The position numbers and the translations under genes were made by a program. Shown piece by piece: positions 8,370-16,449 of a stretch of 23,684 nt of DNA. Origin of the DNA: an uncultured Clostridia bacterium (GTDB taxonomy: Bacteria > Bacillota > Clostridia > TANB77 > CAG-508). The notes under the pieces were generated by a model. The model had not been told where the DNA came from, searched no databases, and was given only the letters and a program-made list of their open reading frames with translations. Each line of letters starts with the position of its first letter. Within the stretch, counting starts at the first letter, position 1. The stretch spans positions 1-23,684 of the forward strand of contig CANQFW010000014.1 in NCBI GenBank assembly GCA_947599995.1. Reading direction: 5' to 3'.

Positions 8370-8999
8370 CTAATAAAGAAGGGTAATTTTTCGCCCATTC
8401 TTCTCAATAAAGCCTTCTTTTTTTAAATGTGACAATTCACGCATCATAGCGCTTCTATCAATACTTAAATAATCTGCCAAATCAGTCAAAGAAGAAGGTA
8501 ACATAAAACTTTTGCTAAGCTTTTTCCCCGAAAGAATGTCAAAATAAGAAAGTAATTTGTCACGAATGTTTCGTTTGCTAAGTAATTCAATTTTAGTGTT
8601 AAGCTGGACAACATTGTTGATAATAAGCATTTGAAGATTACTGGAAAAGTCTTTATGAATACTACAATTAGACTTACACTTATTAACAATATTATCATAA
8701 ATAAATAAAAGAACTTCTGAATTTTCTTTAGCTAAAACAAAAAGTTCGTTGTTAGTTTTAGTGGGATAAAAAACCTCACCAAAAATATCGCCACTTGTAA
8801 AGTTACCAATTATAGTTTTGTTTCCATTAAAATCATATCTAATTAGGTCAGCATTACCTTTTAATAATATACACATTTGATTTCTTTTCTCTATATAAGT
8901 TGTAATCGTTGAGCCTCTAGTAAAATGTTTCTTTGAAACCTTGAAACACTTGGAATCTAGCGATTTAAAAAAATTTAAAATTTCAAAATTAGACAACAT
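8370..8999 (-). CDS. Crp/Fnr-family transcriptional regulator
   Basis: The product is 209 aa from the ATG at 8999. An N-terminal cyclic-nucleotide-binding-like beta-barrel (about 15-110; MCILLKGNADLIRYD, GDIFGEVFYPT) is joined by a dimerisation helix to a C-terminal winged helix with LTDLADYLSIDRSAMMRELSHLKKEGFI, where the recognition helix carries DRSAMMREL. The barrel lacks an obvious cAMP phosphate-binding R-S motif, so another effector, or redox/oxygen, is more likely. Cysteines are few (Cys18, Cys44 and two near 120), and an N-terminal Fnr 4Fe-4S cluster is not evident. The frame is open to a GTG at 9032, but that codon overlaps the predicted -10. The ATG at 8999 has AAAGGCGG 8 nt upstream. 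It is divergent from nrdD and shares a palindrome with it, suggesting that it controls both. Confidence 0.85.
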   Translation of the reverse strand: MLSNFEILNFFKSLDSKCFKVSKKHFTRGSTITTYIEKRNQMCILLKGNADLIRYDFNGNKTIIGNFTSGDIFGEVFYPTKTNNELFVLAKENSEVLLFIYDNIVNKCKSNCSIHKDFSSNLQMLIINNVVQLNTKIELLSKRNIRDKLLSYFDILSGKKLSKSFMLPSSLTDLADYLSIDRSAMMRELSHLKKEGFIEKNGRKITLLY

Positions 9000-9022
9000 C
9001 TGACTTTCCGCCTTTCGAAAAA

Positions 9023-9051
9023 ATAATATCACAATTTTGTTGCAAATGCAA
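9023..9051 (-). promoter_or_regulatory. Promoter of the Crp/Fnr-family regulator
   Basis: On the minus strand a -35-like TTGCAT (9051-9046) lies 17 bp from a -10-like TATTAT (9028-9023). The -35 is inside the palindrome at 9038-9053, so protein bound there would block this promoter, which fits autorepression. Confidence 0.5.
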
Positions 9052-9053
9052 CA
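9038..9053. promoter_or_regulatory. 16-bp palindrome, likely Crp/Fnr-type operator
   Basis: TGTTGCAAATGCAACA is a perfect inverted repeat of 6 bp arms around AAAT, the half-site spacing of Fnr-type sites (N4 between 5-bp cores). Its centre (9045.5) is about 40.5 bp before the nrdD start predicted from the -10 at 9074-9079, the class II activator position. It also overlaps the -35 of the divergent regulator gene. Confidence 0.6.
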
Positions 9054-9073
9054 GATTTTTATTTTTTTAAGTA

Positions 9074-9079
9074 TATAAT
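9074..9079 (+). promoter_or_regulatory. -10 element of nrdD
   Basis: A perfect TATAAT lies 42 nt before the nrdD ATG. No recognisable -35 stands 16-18 bp upstream (ACAGAT at 9051-9056), which fits an activator-dependent promoter using the palindrome at 9038-9053. Confidence 0.55.
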
Positions 9080-9120
9080 AAGTTCATAAATATAAAAAAA
9101 CTTATAGGAGGCTAATAAAA

Positions 9121-11247
9121 ATGAAAGTAATAAAAAGAGACGGAAGAGTAGTAGATTATGATAGAGCAAAGGTTGCTATTGCAATACAAAAAGCAAATGA
9201 GGAAGTAAGAAGAAAAGAAAAAGCAACGAAGGAAGATATAAAAACAATTACGGATTATTTAGAAGAAATAGACAAAAAAAGAATGTTAGTAGAAGATATC
9301 CAAGATGTGATAGAAGAAAAATTAATGGAACTAGGGAAATATGAACTTGCAAAGAAATATATAGTATATAGATACACAAGGGCGCTAGTTAGAAAAAGTA
9401 ACACAACAGATGAGTCTATATTAGGATTAATTAGAAATGAAAATAAAGAGCTTGCAGAAGAAAATTCAAATAAAAATACCGTTTTAGCCTCAACACAAAG
9501 AGATTATATAGCAGGAGAAGTTTCAAGAGATTTAACAAAAAGACTTTTATTGCCTGAAAAAATAACGAAAGCGGACAAAGAAGGAGTATTACATTTCCAC
9601 GATGCAGACTATTTCATACAGCCAATATTTAATTGCTGTTTAATAAATATTGGGGATATGCTAGATAATGGTACTGTTATGAATGGAAAACTTATAGAAA
9701 GTCCAAAGAGTTTTCAAGTTGCCTGTACAGTTACAACGCAAATAATAGCAGCAGTTGCCAGTAACCAATATGGTGGACAATCTGTAGATTTAAAACACTT
9801 AGGTAAATATTTAAGAAAAAGTAGAGAAAAATTTGAAAAAGAAATAAGACAAGAAGTTGGAACAGCTGTAAATGATACAATTATTAAAAAAATTGTTGAT
9901 AGAAGACTAAAGACAGAACTAAGTGCAGGTGTTCAAACAATTCAATATCAAATAAATACATTAATGACAACAAATGGTCAATCTCCTTTTGTAACACTAT
10001 TTTTACATATAGAAGAAAATGACGAATATGTAGAAGAAAATGCAATGATAATAGAAGAGGTGATTCGTCAAAGAATTCAAGGAATAAAAAATGAAGCAGG
10101 GGTATATGTAACACCAGCATTCCCAAAACTAATATATGTATTAGATGAATGTAATGCTTTAAAGGGTGGAAAATATGATTATTTAACAAAGCTTGCTGTA
10201 GAATGTTCTTCTAAAAGAATGTATCCAGATTATATATCTGCTAAAAAGATGAAGGAAAATTACGAAGGTAATGTGTTTAGTCCAATGGGATGCAGAAGTT
10301 TTTTAGCTCCATGGAAAGACGAAGATGGAAACTATAAATTCGAAGGTAGATTCAATCAAGGAGTAGTAAGCATAAATTTACCACAAATAGGAATTGTAGC
10401 AGATGGAGATGAAGCAAAATTCTGGAAAGAATTTGATGAAAGACTAGAGCTATGCAAGGAAGCTTTAATGTGCAGACATTATGCATTACTTGGAACAACA
10501 TCTGATATAAGTCCCGTACATTGGAGATATGGTGCAATTGCAAGGCTTAAGCAAGGTGAAAAAATAGACAAGCTATTATATGGTGGATATTCAAGTATAT
10601 CACTTGGATATATAGGAATATATGAATTAACAAAACTTATGAAAGGTGTATCACACACAGATCCTGAAGGACATGATTTTGCAATAAGGGTAATGAAACA
10701 TTTAAGAGACACAACAGAAAGATGGAAAAAAGAGACTAACATTGGATTTGCTTTATATGGAACACCAGCAGAAAGCTTATGCTATAAATTTGCACGTATA
10801 GATAAGGAAAGATTTGGAACAATAAAAGACGTAACTGATAAAGGATATTACACAAACTCATATCATGTAGATGTACGAGAAAAAATAAATGCATTCGATA
10901 AATTGAAATTCGAATCTGAATTCCAATCATTATCTAAAGGAGGAGCTATATCATATGTTGAAATACCAAATATGAGAAATAATATAAAAGCATTAGAAGA
11001 TTTGGTAAAATTTATTTATGATAATATTCAATATGCAGAGTTTAATACTAAGTCAGATTATTGCCATAAATGCGGGTATGATGGAGAAATAAAGATAAAT
11101 GAAAACAATGAATGGGAATGCCCACAGTGTGGAAACAAGGATAAAAGCAAATTGACAGTTGTGCGTCGTACTTGCGGATATTTAGGCGAGAACTTTTGGA
11201 ATACTGGTAAGACTAAAGAGATAAAATCTAGGGTTTTACATTTATAA
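9121..11247 (+). CDS. nrdD: Anaerobic (class III) ribonucleoside-triphosphate reductase
   Basis: This glycyl-radical enzyme makes dNTPs from NTPs without oxygen, using formate as the usual reductant. The product is 708 aa, normal length. An N-terminal ATP-cone (about 1-90; MKVIKRDGRVVDYDRAKVA) gives allosteric activity control. The barrel domain includes FHDADYFIQPIFNCC and the C-terminal part has the zinc site Cys648/Cys651/Cys667/Cys670 followed by the radical motif RRTCGYLG, with Gly686 the likely radical site. The AGGAGG site at 9105-9110 supports the start. The activase gene nrdG, often directly downstream, is not in the window. The promoter layout suggests activation by the divergent Crp/Fnr-family protein. 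Confidence 0.97.
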   Translation: MKVIKRDGRVVDYDRAKVAIAIQKANEEVRRKEKATKEDIKTITDYLEEIDKKRMLVEDIQDVIEEKLMELGKYELAKKYIVYRYTRALVRKSNTTDESILGLIRNENKELAEENSNKNTVLASTQRDYIAGEVSRDLTKRLLLPEKITKADKEGVLHFHDADYFIQPIFNCCLINIGDMLDNGTVMNGKLIESPKSFQVACTVTTQIIAAVASNQYGGQSVDLKHLGKYLRKSREKFEKEIRQEVGTAVNDTIIKKIVDRRLKTELSAGVQTIQYQINTLMTTNGQSPFVTLFLHIEENDEYVEENAMIIEEVIRQRIQGIKNEAGVYVTPAFPKLIYVLDECNALKGGKYDYLTKLAVECSSKRMYPDYISAKKMKENYEGNVFSPMGCRSFLAPWKDEDGNYKFEGRFNQGVVSINLPQIGIVADGDEAKFWKEFDERLELCKEALMCRHYALLGTTSDISPVHWRYGAIARLKQGEKIDKLLYGGYSSISLGYIGIYELTKLMKGVSHTDPEGHDFAIRVMKHLRDTTERWKKETNIGFALYGTPAESLCYKFARIDKERFGTIKDVTDKGYYTNSYHVDVREKINAFDKLKFESEFQSLSKGGAISYVEIPNMRNNIKALEDLVKFIYDNIQYAEFNTKSDYCHKCGYDGEIKINENNEWECPQCGNKDKSKLTVVRRTCGYLGENFWNTGKTKEIKSRVLHL

Positions 11248-11268
11248 TAGAAAAAAACAAAGATTGTA

Positions 11269-11297
11269 TTGACAAGGTTATGTAAATGTGGTATAAT
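11269..11297 (+). promoter_or_regulatory. Consensus sigma-A promoter of the small membrane gene
   Basis: TTGACA (11269-11274), a 17-bp spacer and TATAAT (11292-11297), with an extended -10 TGG before it, match the sigma-A consensus perfectly. It is the strongest promoter in the window and starts 22 nt after the nrdD stop. Confidence 0.9.
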
Positions 11298-11346
11298 AAT
11301 TCATTATTAATATTTTGAAATCCCAAAAAAAATGGAGGTAGACAAC

Positions 11347-11826
11347 ATGAGGAAAGCAAAAATTTCTAAAAAAGTAGCATTGGTGATCAGAGTAATTATG
11401 GTATGCATTGTGGCGGTGAATATTTTTACACTTTTTACTATACGGAAGATGAATGAGAACCAGTTCAATAATTCATGCGTGCATTGGATAGAAAGAGCTA
11501 ATAATGAAAGCTTAATTAATGCAAAGAAGAAAGAACTGAAAAAAGCTATTGATTTTCTCGAAAGCATGGGCTTAGATGATAACATGATGAGTTCAAAAAA
11601 CGATAAAGAGAAAAATTATAAGAAATGGTATGTTAGTCTAAAAGAGGAATATGAAAAAAACGACAATATGAATCTCGATGACGAACTCAATAGCATTCCC
11701 CTAGGTATAGAGAATTATTCAAAATATAGTACAATGGATTATTGGGAGGTTATAACCTTCCTTCTAGCCACAATATTGATCATAGACTACATAAAAGAAC
11801 TCTTTGATCAAAATGGGATAAACTAA
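11347..11826 (+). CDS. Unrecognised two-TM membrane protein, probably foreign
   Basis: I do not recognise this 159-aa protein. It has a basic N terminus, a TM helix at about 10-32 (VALVIRVIMVCIVAVNIFTL), a charged middle region rich in Lys, Glu, Asp and Asn, and a second hydrophobic segment near the C terminus (VITFLLATILIIDYI). The start at 11347 has GGAGG (11334-11338) 8 nt upstream; an in-frame ATG at 11332 overlaps that site. Codon use differs from its neighbours (CTC, CCC, ATC, CGG). Codon 33 is an in-frame CGG followed by A. If CGG always causes a +1 shift here, the product would be a 34-residue single-TM peptide ending IGR. It has its own strong promoter and terminator and is next to a structured repeat, which fits a recently acquired cassette. 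Confidence 0.7.
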   Translation: MRKAKISKKVALVIRVIMVCIVAVNIFTLFTIRKMNENQFNNSCVHWIERANNESLINAKKKELKKAIDFLESMGLDDNMMSSKNDKEKNYKKWYVSLKEEYEKNDNMNLDDELNSIPLGIENYSKYSTMDYWEVITFLLATILIIDYIKELFDQNGIN

Positions 11827-11831
11827 TATGT

Positions 11832-11877
11832 GGGTAAGGATTTTTTACAATTAAAAGAAATCCTTATCCATTTTTTA
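11832..11877 (+). terminator. Rho-independent terminator after the small membrane gene
   Basis: A 12-bp stem with one G-T pair, GGGTAAGGATTT/AAATCCTTATCC (11832-11843/11858-11869), is followed by a run of six T. It begins 6 nt after the stop codon. Confidence 0.85.
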
Positions 11878-11878
11878 T

Positions 11879-12024
11879 ATTATAGGAAAGTTCTCTGGAC
11901 TTCCTATAATATAAAGCATTCCACAGAAAAATTGTTATACAATTTTTCGCGGACGAACAAAGACGCGGACTTTAAAATGTCATAAATAGCGAAAATGTTA
12001 ATAATGTCCGCTTTTGTTCTATTA
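11879..12024 (+). other. Structured non-coding element, upstream half
   Basis: No ORF is supported here. Three hairpins are visible: ATTATAGGAAAGT/ACTTCCTATAAT (11879-11891/11899-11910, one bulge); a perfect 10-bp GAAAAATTGT/ACAATTTTTC (11926-11935/11939-11948); and GAACAAA plus GCGGAC (11955-11961, 11965-11970) with GTCCGC plus TTTGTTC (12006-12011, 12013-12019). GCGGAC occurs twice (11949-11954 and 11965-11970), so two alternative pairings with GTCCGC are possible. ATTATAGGAAAGT recurs at 12021-12033, where repeat copy R2 starts. It may be a non-coding RNA or a small non-autonomous mobile element. Confidence 0.6.
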
Positions 12025-12131
12025 TAGGAAAGTCATCATTAAAAACGATAGATTTGACGTAGAGGAGAAATATGCGAACATTACAAATTCTAAAAGCAAT
12101 GCTTCGTAGAATTTATTAGCCCATTTTTTTA
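12025..12131 (+). repeat. Dispersed repeat copy R2 with a 15-codon mini-ORF
   Basis: It matches R1 (8120-8226) without gaps over 95 nt. The AGAGGAG ribosome site and ORF 12072-12119 (MRTLQILKAMLRRIY) are kept, and the start and stop positions are identical to R1. A hairpin AAATTCTA/TAGAATTT with inner AAGC/GCTT is intact in this copy, and a T7 run follows. R2 is joined to the structured element upstream; R1 lacks that part, so R1 is probably a truncated or shorter copy. Confidence 0.7.
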
Positions 12132-12234
12132 CTGTTTATATTAGTCAATATTATTCTTTAAACTAGCAGTTTTAATATAAGTAATTAAATGGGAATAATT
12201 GAAAGATAAATTTGGAAAATTTTTAAAAATTCTA

Positions 12235-12264
12235 TTGACGTGACTAACCATTTTATGGTAAAAT
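12235..12264 (+). promoter_or_regulatory. Putative sigma-A promoter of rpoB-rpoC
   Basis: TTGACG (12235-12240), an 18-bp spacer and TAAAAT (12259-12264) with an extended TGG. It would give a leader of about 380 nt before rpoB. Confidence 0.65.
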
Positions 12265-12270
12265 AAAAAT

Positions 12271-12652
12271 GTTAAGTTAAACTCGTGATATTATGCGAAA
12301 AAATATTTATTCATAAGATATTAAAACTTAAAAAAAGAGGAATTAAGATGGATTAAAATCAAATTTTAAAAATTGAACAAGCAGGCAATCTTTAAGACTT
12401 GTAGAAAATTACTTTAAAATTAGAAAAGCTGTAAAGGAAACGGCAAAAAATAAAGCAAATAATTATAAAGTAAATAATTTTTAATTTTTCTTAAGAAGGA
12501 CTTTTTTTATGTAAAAGTATATATAACTTATCTCTTAAGACAAACATGAAAAGAGCTAAGTTAAATTTTTTAATTCTGCTTAAATTCTTAAATTAAAAGT
12601 TATCTGAAATTAGAAATTACAGTTAACAAAATTTTTTTTAGAGGTGATTTTT
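12271..12652 (+). other. Long non-coding leader of rpoB
   Basis: No gene is supported in these ~380 nt. Two ribosome-site-like sequences are followed by minimal ORFs: AAAAGAGG then ATG GAT TAA (12348-12356), and AAGAAGGA then ATG TAA (12509-12514). CTTAAGA (12490-12496) can pair with TCTTAAG (12532-12538). Short stretches look coding-like but are broken by stops. This could be an attenuation leader or decayed sequence; no known r-protein or rpo leader motif is recognised. Confidence 0.45.
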
Positions 12653-15600
12653 TTGGAAATTAAGGAAGTAAAGTTTGAAAAAGCTTCAAGGAAAGACTTT
12701 TCAAAAGTAGGTGATTACATTGAAATGCCAAACCTTATCAAAGTTCAAAAAGATTCATATGATTGGTTTGTAGAAGAAGGACTAGGAGAAGTATTAAAAA
12801 ATGTATCTCCAATAATAGACTATTCTGGAAACTTAGTTCTTGAATTTTTCGATTATTATATGGAAGACAAAACCAAATATACGGAAGAAGAGGCAAAAGA
12901 AAGGGATGCTACATATTCAACAAGATTGCACGTAAAAGTAAGATTAATAAACCGTGAAACGGGAGAAATCAAAGAGCAAGAAATTTATCTAGGGGATTTC
13001 CCAATAATGACTGAAAGCGGAACATTTATTATAAATGGAGCAGAGAGAGTTGTAGTAAGTCAGCTTGTTCGTTCACCAGGATGCTATTATACAGAAGAGT
13101 TCGATACAAAAACTGGTAAAAAAACATATACAGCAACAGTAATGCCACTACGTGGAGCATGGATAGAATACGAAACAGATGGAAATGACATATTTTATGT
13201 ACGTGTTGATAGAACAAGAAAGCTACCAGTTACAACAATTTTACGTACATTAGGGCTATCAACAGATGACCAAATAAGAGATTTATTTGGAAACGAGCCT
13301 TTAATTGAAACAACAATAAGCAAAGATACAATAAAAACATCTGATGAAGCAATAATAGAAATATACAAAAAATTGAGACCTGGTGAATTACCAACAGTAG
13401 ATGCGGCTAGAAGTTTATTCGATGGAATGTTCTTTGATAATAGAAGATATGATTTAGCAAAAGTTGGAAGATATAAATTCAACAAAAAACTAGGACTAGC
13501 AGGAAGAATTGCTGGATTCGTTGCATTTGATGACATAATGGATAAAGAAACAGGAGAGATTTTTGTCAATGCTGGAGAAGTAATTTCAGAAGAGAAAGCA
13601 GAATATATTCAAAATTCTGGAATTAATATAGTAGATTTAAAAGTAAATGATAGAAAAGTAAGAGTTATAGGAAATGGAACAGTAAATATTTACAAAGTAT
13701 TACCAGATGTAGACTTAAGTTCAGTTCATTTTAAAGAAGAAGTAAATTATGCAGTACTTCAAAACATAATTGAAAATACTGCCAAAGAAGATTTAGTAAA
13801 AGTTATTAAGCAAAGATATGATGAATTAGTTCCTTTATGTGTGACAACAGAAGATATAATTGCATCAATAAATGTATTATTAAACTTATCTCATGGACTT
13901 GGCACGCAAGATGACATTGATCATTTAGCAAATCGTAGAATAAGATGTGTTGGAGAACTTTTGCAAAATCAATTTAGAATAGGATTAGCAAGACTAGAAA
14001 GAGTTGTTCGCGAAAGAATGACAATTCAGGATTTAGATGTTGTTACACCACAAACATTAATAAACACAAAACCAATCACATCATCAATTAGAGAATTCTT
14101 TGGAAGTTCACAACTTTCACAATTCATGGATCAAACAAATCCACTATCAGAATTAACACATAAAAGAAGAATTTCAGCATTAGGACCAGGAGGGCTTTCT
14201 CGTGAAAGAGCAGGATTTGAAGTTCGTGATGTTCATTATACACACTATGGAAGGCTTTGCCCAATAGAGTCACCAGAAGGACCAAACATAGGACTAATTT
14301 CAGCACTTTCATCATTTGCAAATATAAATGAATATGGATTTATAGAAACACCATATAGAAAAGTAGATCCACAAACTCATAAGGTAACAGATATAGTAGA
14401 AGAAATGAGTGCAGATTTTGAAGATAAATATTACATAGCTCAAGCTTCAGAACCATTAAATGAAGATGGTACATTTGTACATGATAGAATAAGAGTAAGA
14501 CATAAAAATGAAATAGTTGAAGTTGAAAAGGAAAAAGTTCAATACGTTGATGTTTCACCAAAGCAATTAGTTTCAATTGCTGCAGCAATGATTCCATTCC
14601 TAGAGCATGACGACGCAAAGCGTGCTCTAATGGGAGCAAACATGCAACGTCAAGCTGTTCCACTTATGATTACAGAATCTCCAATGATAGGAACAGGAAT
14701 TGAATATAGAGCTGCAAAAGACTCAGGAATTCTAGTTTTAGCAGAAGATGATGGTGTAATTGAAAAAGTTACAGGAGACAGTATCACAGTTAAATATGCA
14801 AATGGAAAGAAAGTTATACATAAGCTTCGTAAATTTAAAAGAACTAATGGAGGAACATGCATAAACCAAAAACCAATAGTTAAAAAAGGAGAAAAAGTTA
14901 AGAAAGGTGATGTAATAGCAGATGGACCATCAACACAAAATGGAGAAATGGCACTAGGAAAAAATGTGTTGATAGCATTTTCAACATGGGAAGGATACAA
15001 CTATGAGGACGCTGTATTACTAAATGAAAGATTAGTTAAAGAAGATGTATTTACATCAATACATATAGAAGAATATGACTGTGAATGTCGTGATACAAAA
15101 CTAGGAGCAGAAGAAATAACAAGAGATATTCCAAATGTTGGTGATGACCAATTAAAAGACTTAGATGAAAATGGTATTATAAGAATTGGTGCAGAAGTAA
15201 GACCGGGAGATATTCTAGTTGGAAAAGTAACTCCAAAAGGTGAAACGGAGCTTACAGCTGAAGAAAGACTATTACGTGCAATCTTTGGTGAAAAATCAAG
15301 AGAAGTAAGAGATACTTCACTTAGAGTACCACATGGTGAAGCTGGAACGGTTGTAGATATTAAGGTATTTACAAGAGATAATTCTGATGAATTGGCACCA
15401 GGAGTAAACCAAGTAATTAGATGCTATATAGCAACAAAAAGAAAAATATCAGTTGGTGATAAAATGGCTGGACGACATGGAAACAAAGGTGTTGTATCAA
15501 GAATTTTACCATCAGAAGATATGCCATTTATGCCAGACGGTACACCAATAGATATTTTGCTAAATCCTCTTGGAGTTCCATCTCGTATGAACTTAGGACA

Positions 15601-16429
15601 AATCCTTGAAGTTCATTTAGGAATGGTAGCAAGAAAACGTGGATGGAAAATAGCAACACCAGTATTTGATGGAGCAAATCAAGAAGAAATAGAAGAACTG
15701 CTTCGTGAAACAGGAATATCGGAAGACGGAAAATGTATCCTATATGATGGTAGAACAGGAGAACCTTTTGATAAACCAGTTACTGTTGGTGTTCAATATA
15801 TGCTTAAACTTCACCATCTTGTAGATGACAAAATTCATGCTCGTTCAACAGGTCCATACTCATTAGTTACTCAACAACCTTTAGGAGGAAAAGCACAATT
15901 TGGTGGACAACGTTTTGGAGAAATGGAAGTTTGGGCGCTAGAGGCATATGGTGCAGCATATACACTTCAAGAAATGTTAACTGTAAAATCAGATGACGTA
16001 GTTGGAAGAGTCAAAACATATGAAGCAATAGTTAAAGGAGAAAATATTCCAGAGCCAGGAGTTCCAGAAAGCTTCAAAGTTCTTATTAAAGAGCTTCAAT
16101 CTTTGGGATTAGACATTAGACTTTATGATGATGACAAAGAGCTTGAATTAAAAGAAAATATAGAAGATGCAATAGACTTTAATATTGACGAGCGTAAAAA
16201 AATGGTAAGCGGAGAGAAATCAGACATAGTTGTAGAAAACGAACTAGATAACGAATATGTAGAGGATGACTCTGATGAAGAATATGTAGAAGCCGAAGAA
16301 AGATTGGAAGACGACGAGTTTGAAGATAGAGATGAGCTTTTTGAGGAAATAGAAGATGATGAAGACGAATTTTATTCAGATAATGATTTAGCCATGGATA
16401 ACATTGAAAATGATTTTGATGAAGAATAA
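12653..16429 (+). CDS. rpoB: DNA-directed RNA polymerase subunit beta
   Basis: This core RNA polymerase subunit forms one side of the catalytic cleft. The product is 1258 aa from the TTG at 12653. GAGGTGA (12641-12647) is 5 nt upstream; a GTG at 12644 in the same frame lies inside that ribosome site and is rejected. It starts MEIKEVKFEKASRKDF. The rifampicin-pocket segment SSQLSQFMDQTNPLSEL and THKRRISALGPGGLSRERAG are wild-type-like, and GRHGNKGVVS and the C-terminal clamp segment FGGQRFGEMEVWALEAYGAA are present. After about residue 1175 comes a roughly 80-residue acidic, Asp/Glu-rich tail. The usual upstream rplK-rplA-rplJ-rplL genes are not next to it, so rpoB-rpoC has its own promoter and long leader. 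Confidence 0.98.
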   Translation: MEIKEVKFEKASRKDFSKVGDYIEMPNLIKVQKDSYDWFVEEGLGEVLKNVSPIIDYSGNLVLEFFDYYMEDKTKYTEEEAKERDATYSTRLHVKVRLINRETGEIKEQEIYLGDFPIMTESGTFIINGAERVVVSQLVRSPGCYYTEEFDTKTGKKTYTATVMPLRGAWIEYETDGNDIFYVRVDRTRKLPVTTILRTLGLSTDDQIRDLFGNEPLIETTISKDTIKTSDEAIIEIYKKLRPGELPTVDAARSLFDGMFFDNRRYDLAKVGRYKFNKKLGLAGRIAGFVAFDDIMDKETGEIFVNAGEVISEEKAEYIQNSGINIVDLKVNDRKVRVIGNGTVNIYKVLPDVDLSSVHFKEEVNYAVLQNIIENTAKEDLVKVIKQRYDELVPLCVTTEDIIASINVLLNLSHGLGTQDDIDHLANRRIRCVGELLQNQFRIGLARLERVVRERMTIQDLDVVTPQTLINTKPITSSIREFFGSSQLSQFMDQTNPLSELTHKRRISALGPGGLSRERAGFEVRDVHYTHYGRLCPIESPEGPNIGLISALSSFANINEYGFIETPYRKVDPQTHKVTDIVEEMSADFEDKYYIAQASEPLNEDGTFVHDRIRVRHKNEIVEVEKEKVQYVDVSPKQLVSIAAAMIPFLEHDDAKRALMGANMQRQAVPLMITESPMIGTGIEYRAAKDSGILVLAEDDGVIEKVTGDSITVKYANGKKVIHKLRKFKRTNGGTCINQKPIVKKGEKVKKGDVIADGPSTQNGEMALGKNVLIAFSTWEGYNYEDAVLLNERLVKEDVFTSIHIEEYDCECRDTKLGAEEITRDIPNVGDDQLKDLDENGIIRIGAEVRPGDILVGKVTPKGETELTAEERLLRAIFGEKSREVRDTSLRVPHGEAGTVVDIKVFTRDNSDELAPGVNQVIRCYIATKRKISVGDKMAGRHGNKGVVSRILPSEDMPFMPDGTPIDILLNPLGVPSRMNLGQILEVHLGMVARKRGWKIATPVFDGANQEEIEELLRETGISEDGKCILYDGRTGEPFDKPVTVGVQYMLKLHHLVDDKIHARSTGPYSLVTQQPLGGKAQFGGQRFGEMEVWALEAYGAAYTLQEMLTVKSDDVVGRVKTYEAIVKGENIPEPGVPESFKVLIKELQSLGLDIRLYDDDKELELKENIEDAIDFNIDERKKMVSGEKSDIVVENELDNEYVEDDSDEEYVEAEERLEDDEFEDRDELFEEIEDDEDEFYSDNDLAMDNIENDFDEE

Positions 16430-16449
16430 GAAAGGGGCAAGCCAAAATA

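Noticed and set aside
9000..9032. GTG at 9032 as start of the Crp/Fnr-family gene
   Set aside because: It overlaps the predicted -10 and has no ribosome site; the ATG at 8999 has one.
12348..12483. A pseudogene in the rpoB leader
   Set aside because: Short coding-like stretches exist in two frames, but several stops interrupt them and I recognise no family, so I call it leader only.
12644..12652. GTG at 12644 as rpoB start
   Set aside because: It lies inside the ribosome site GAGGTGA; the TTG at 12653 has correct spacing and gives the family N terminus.
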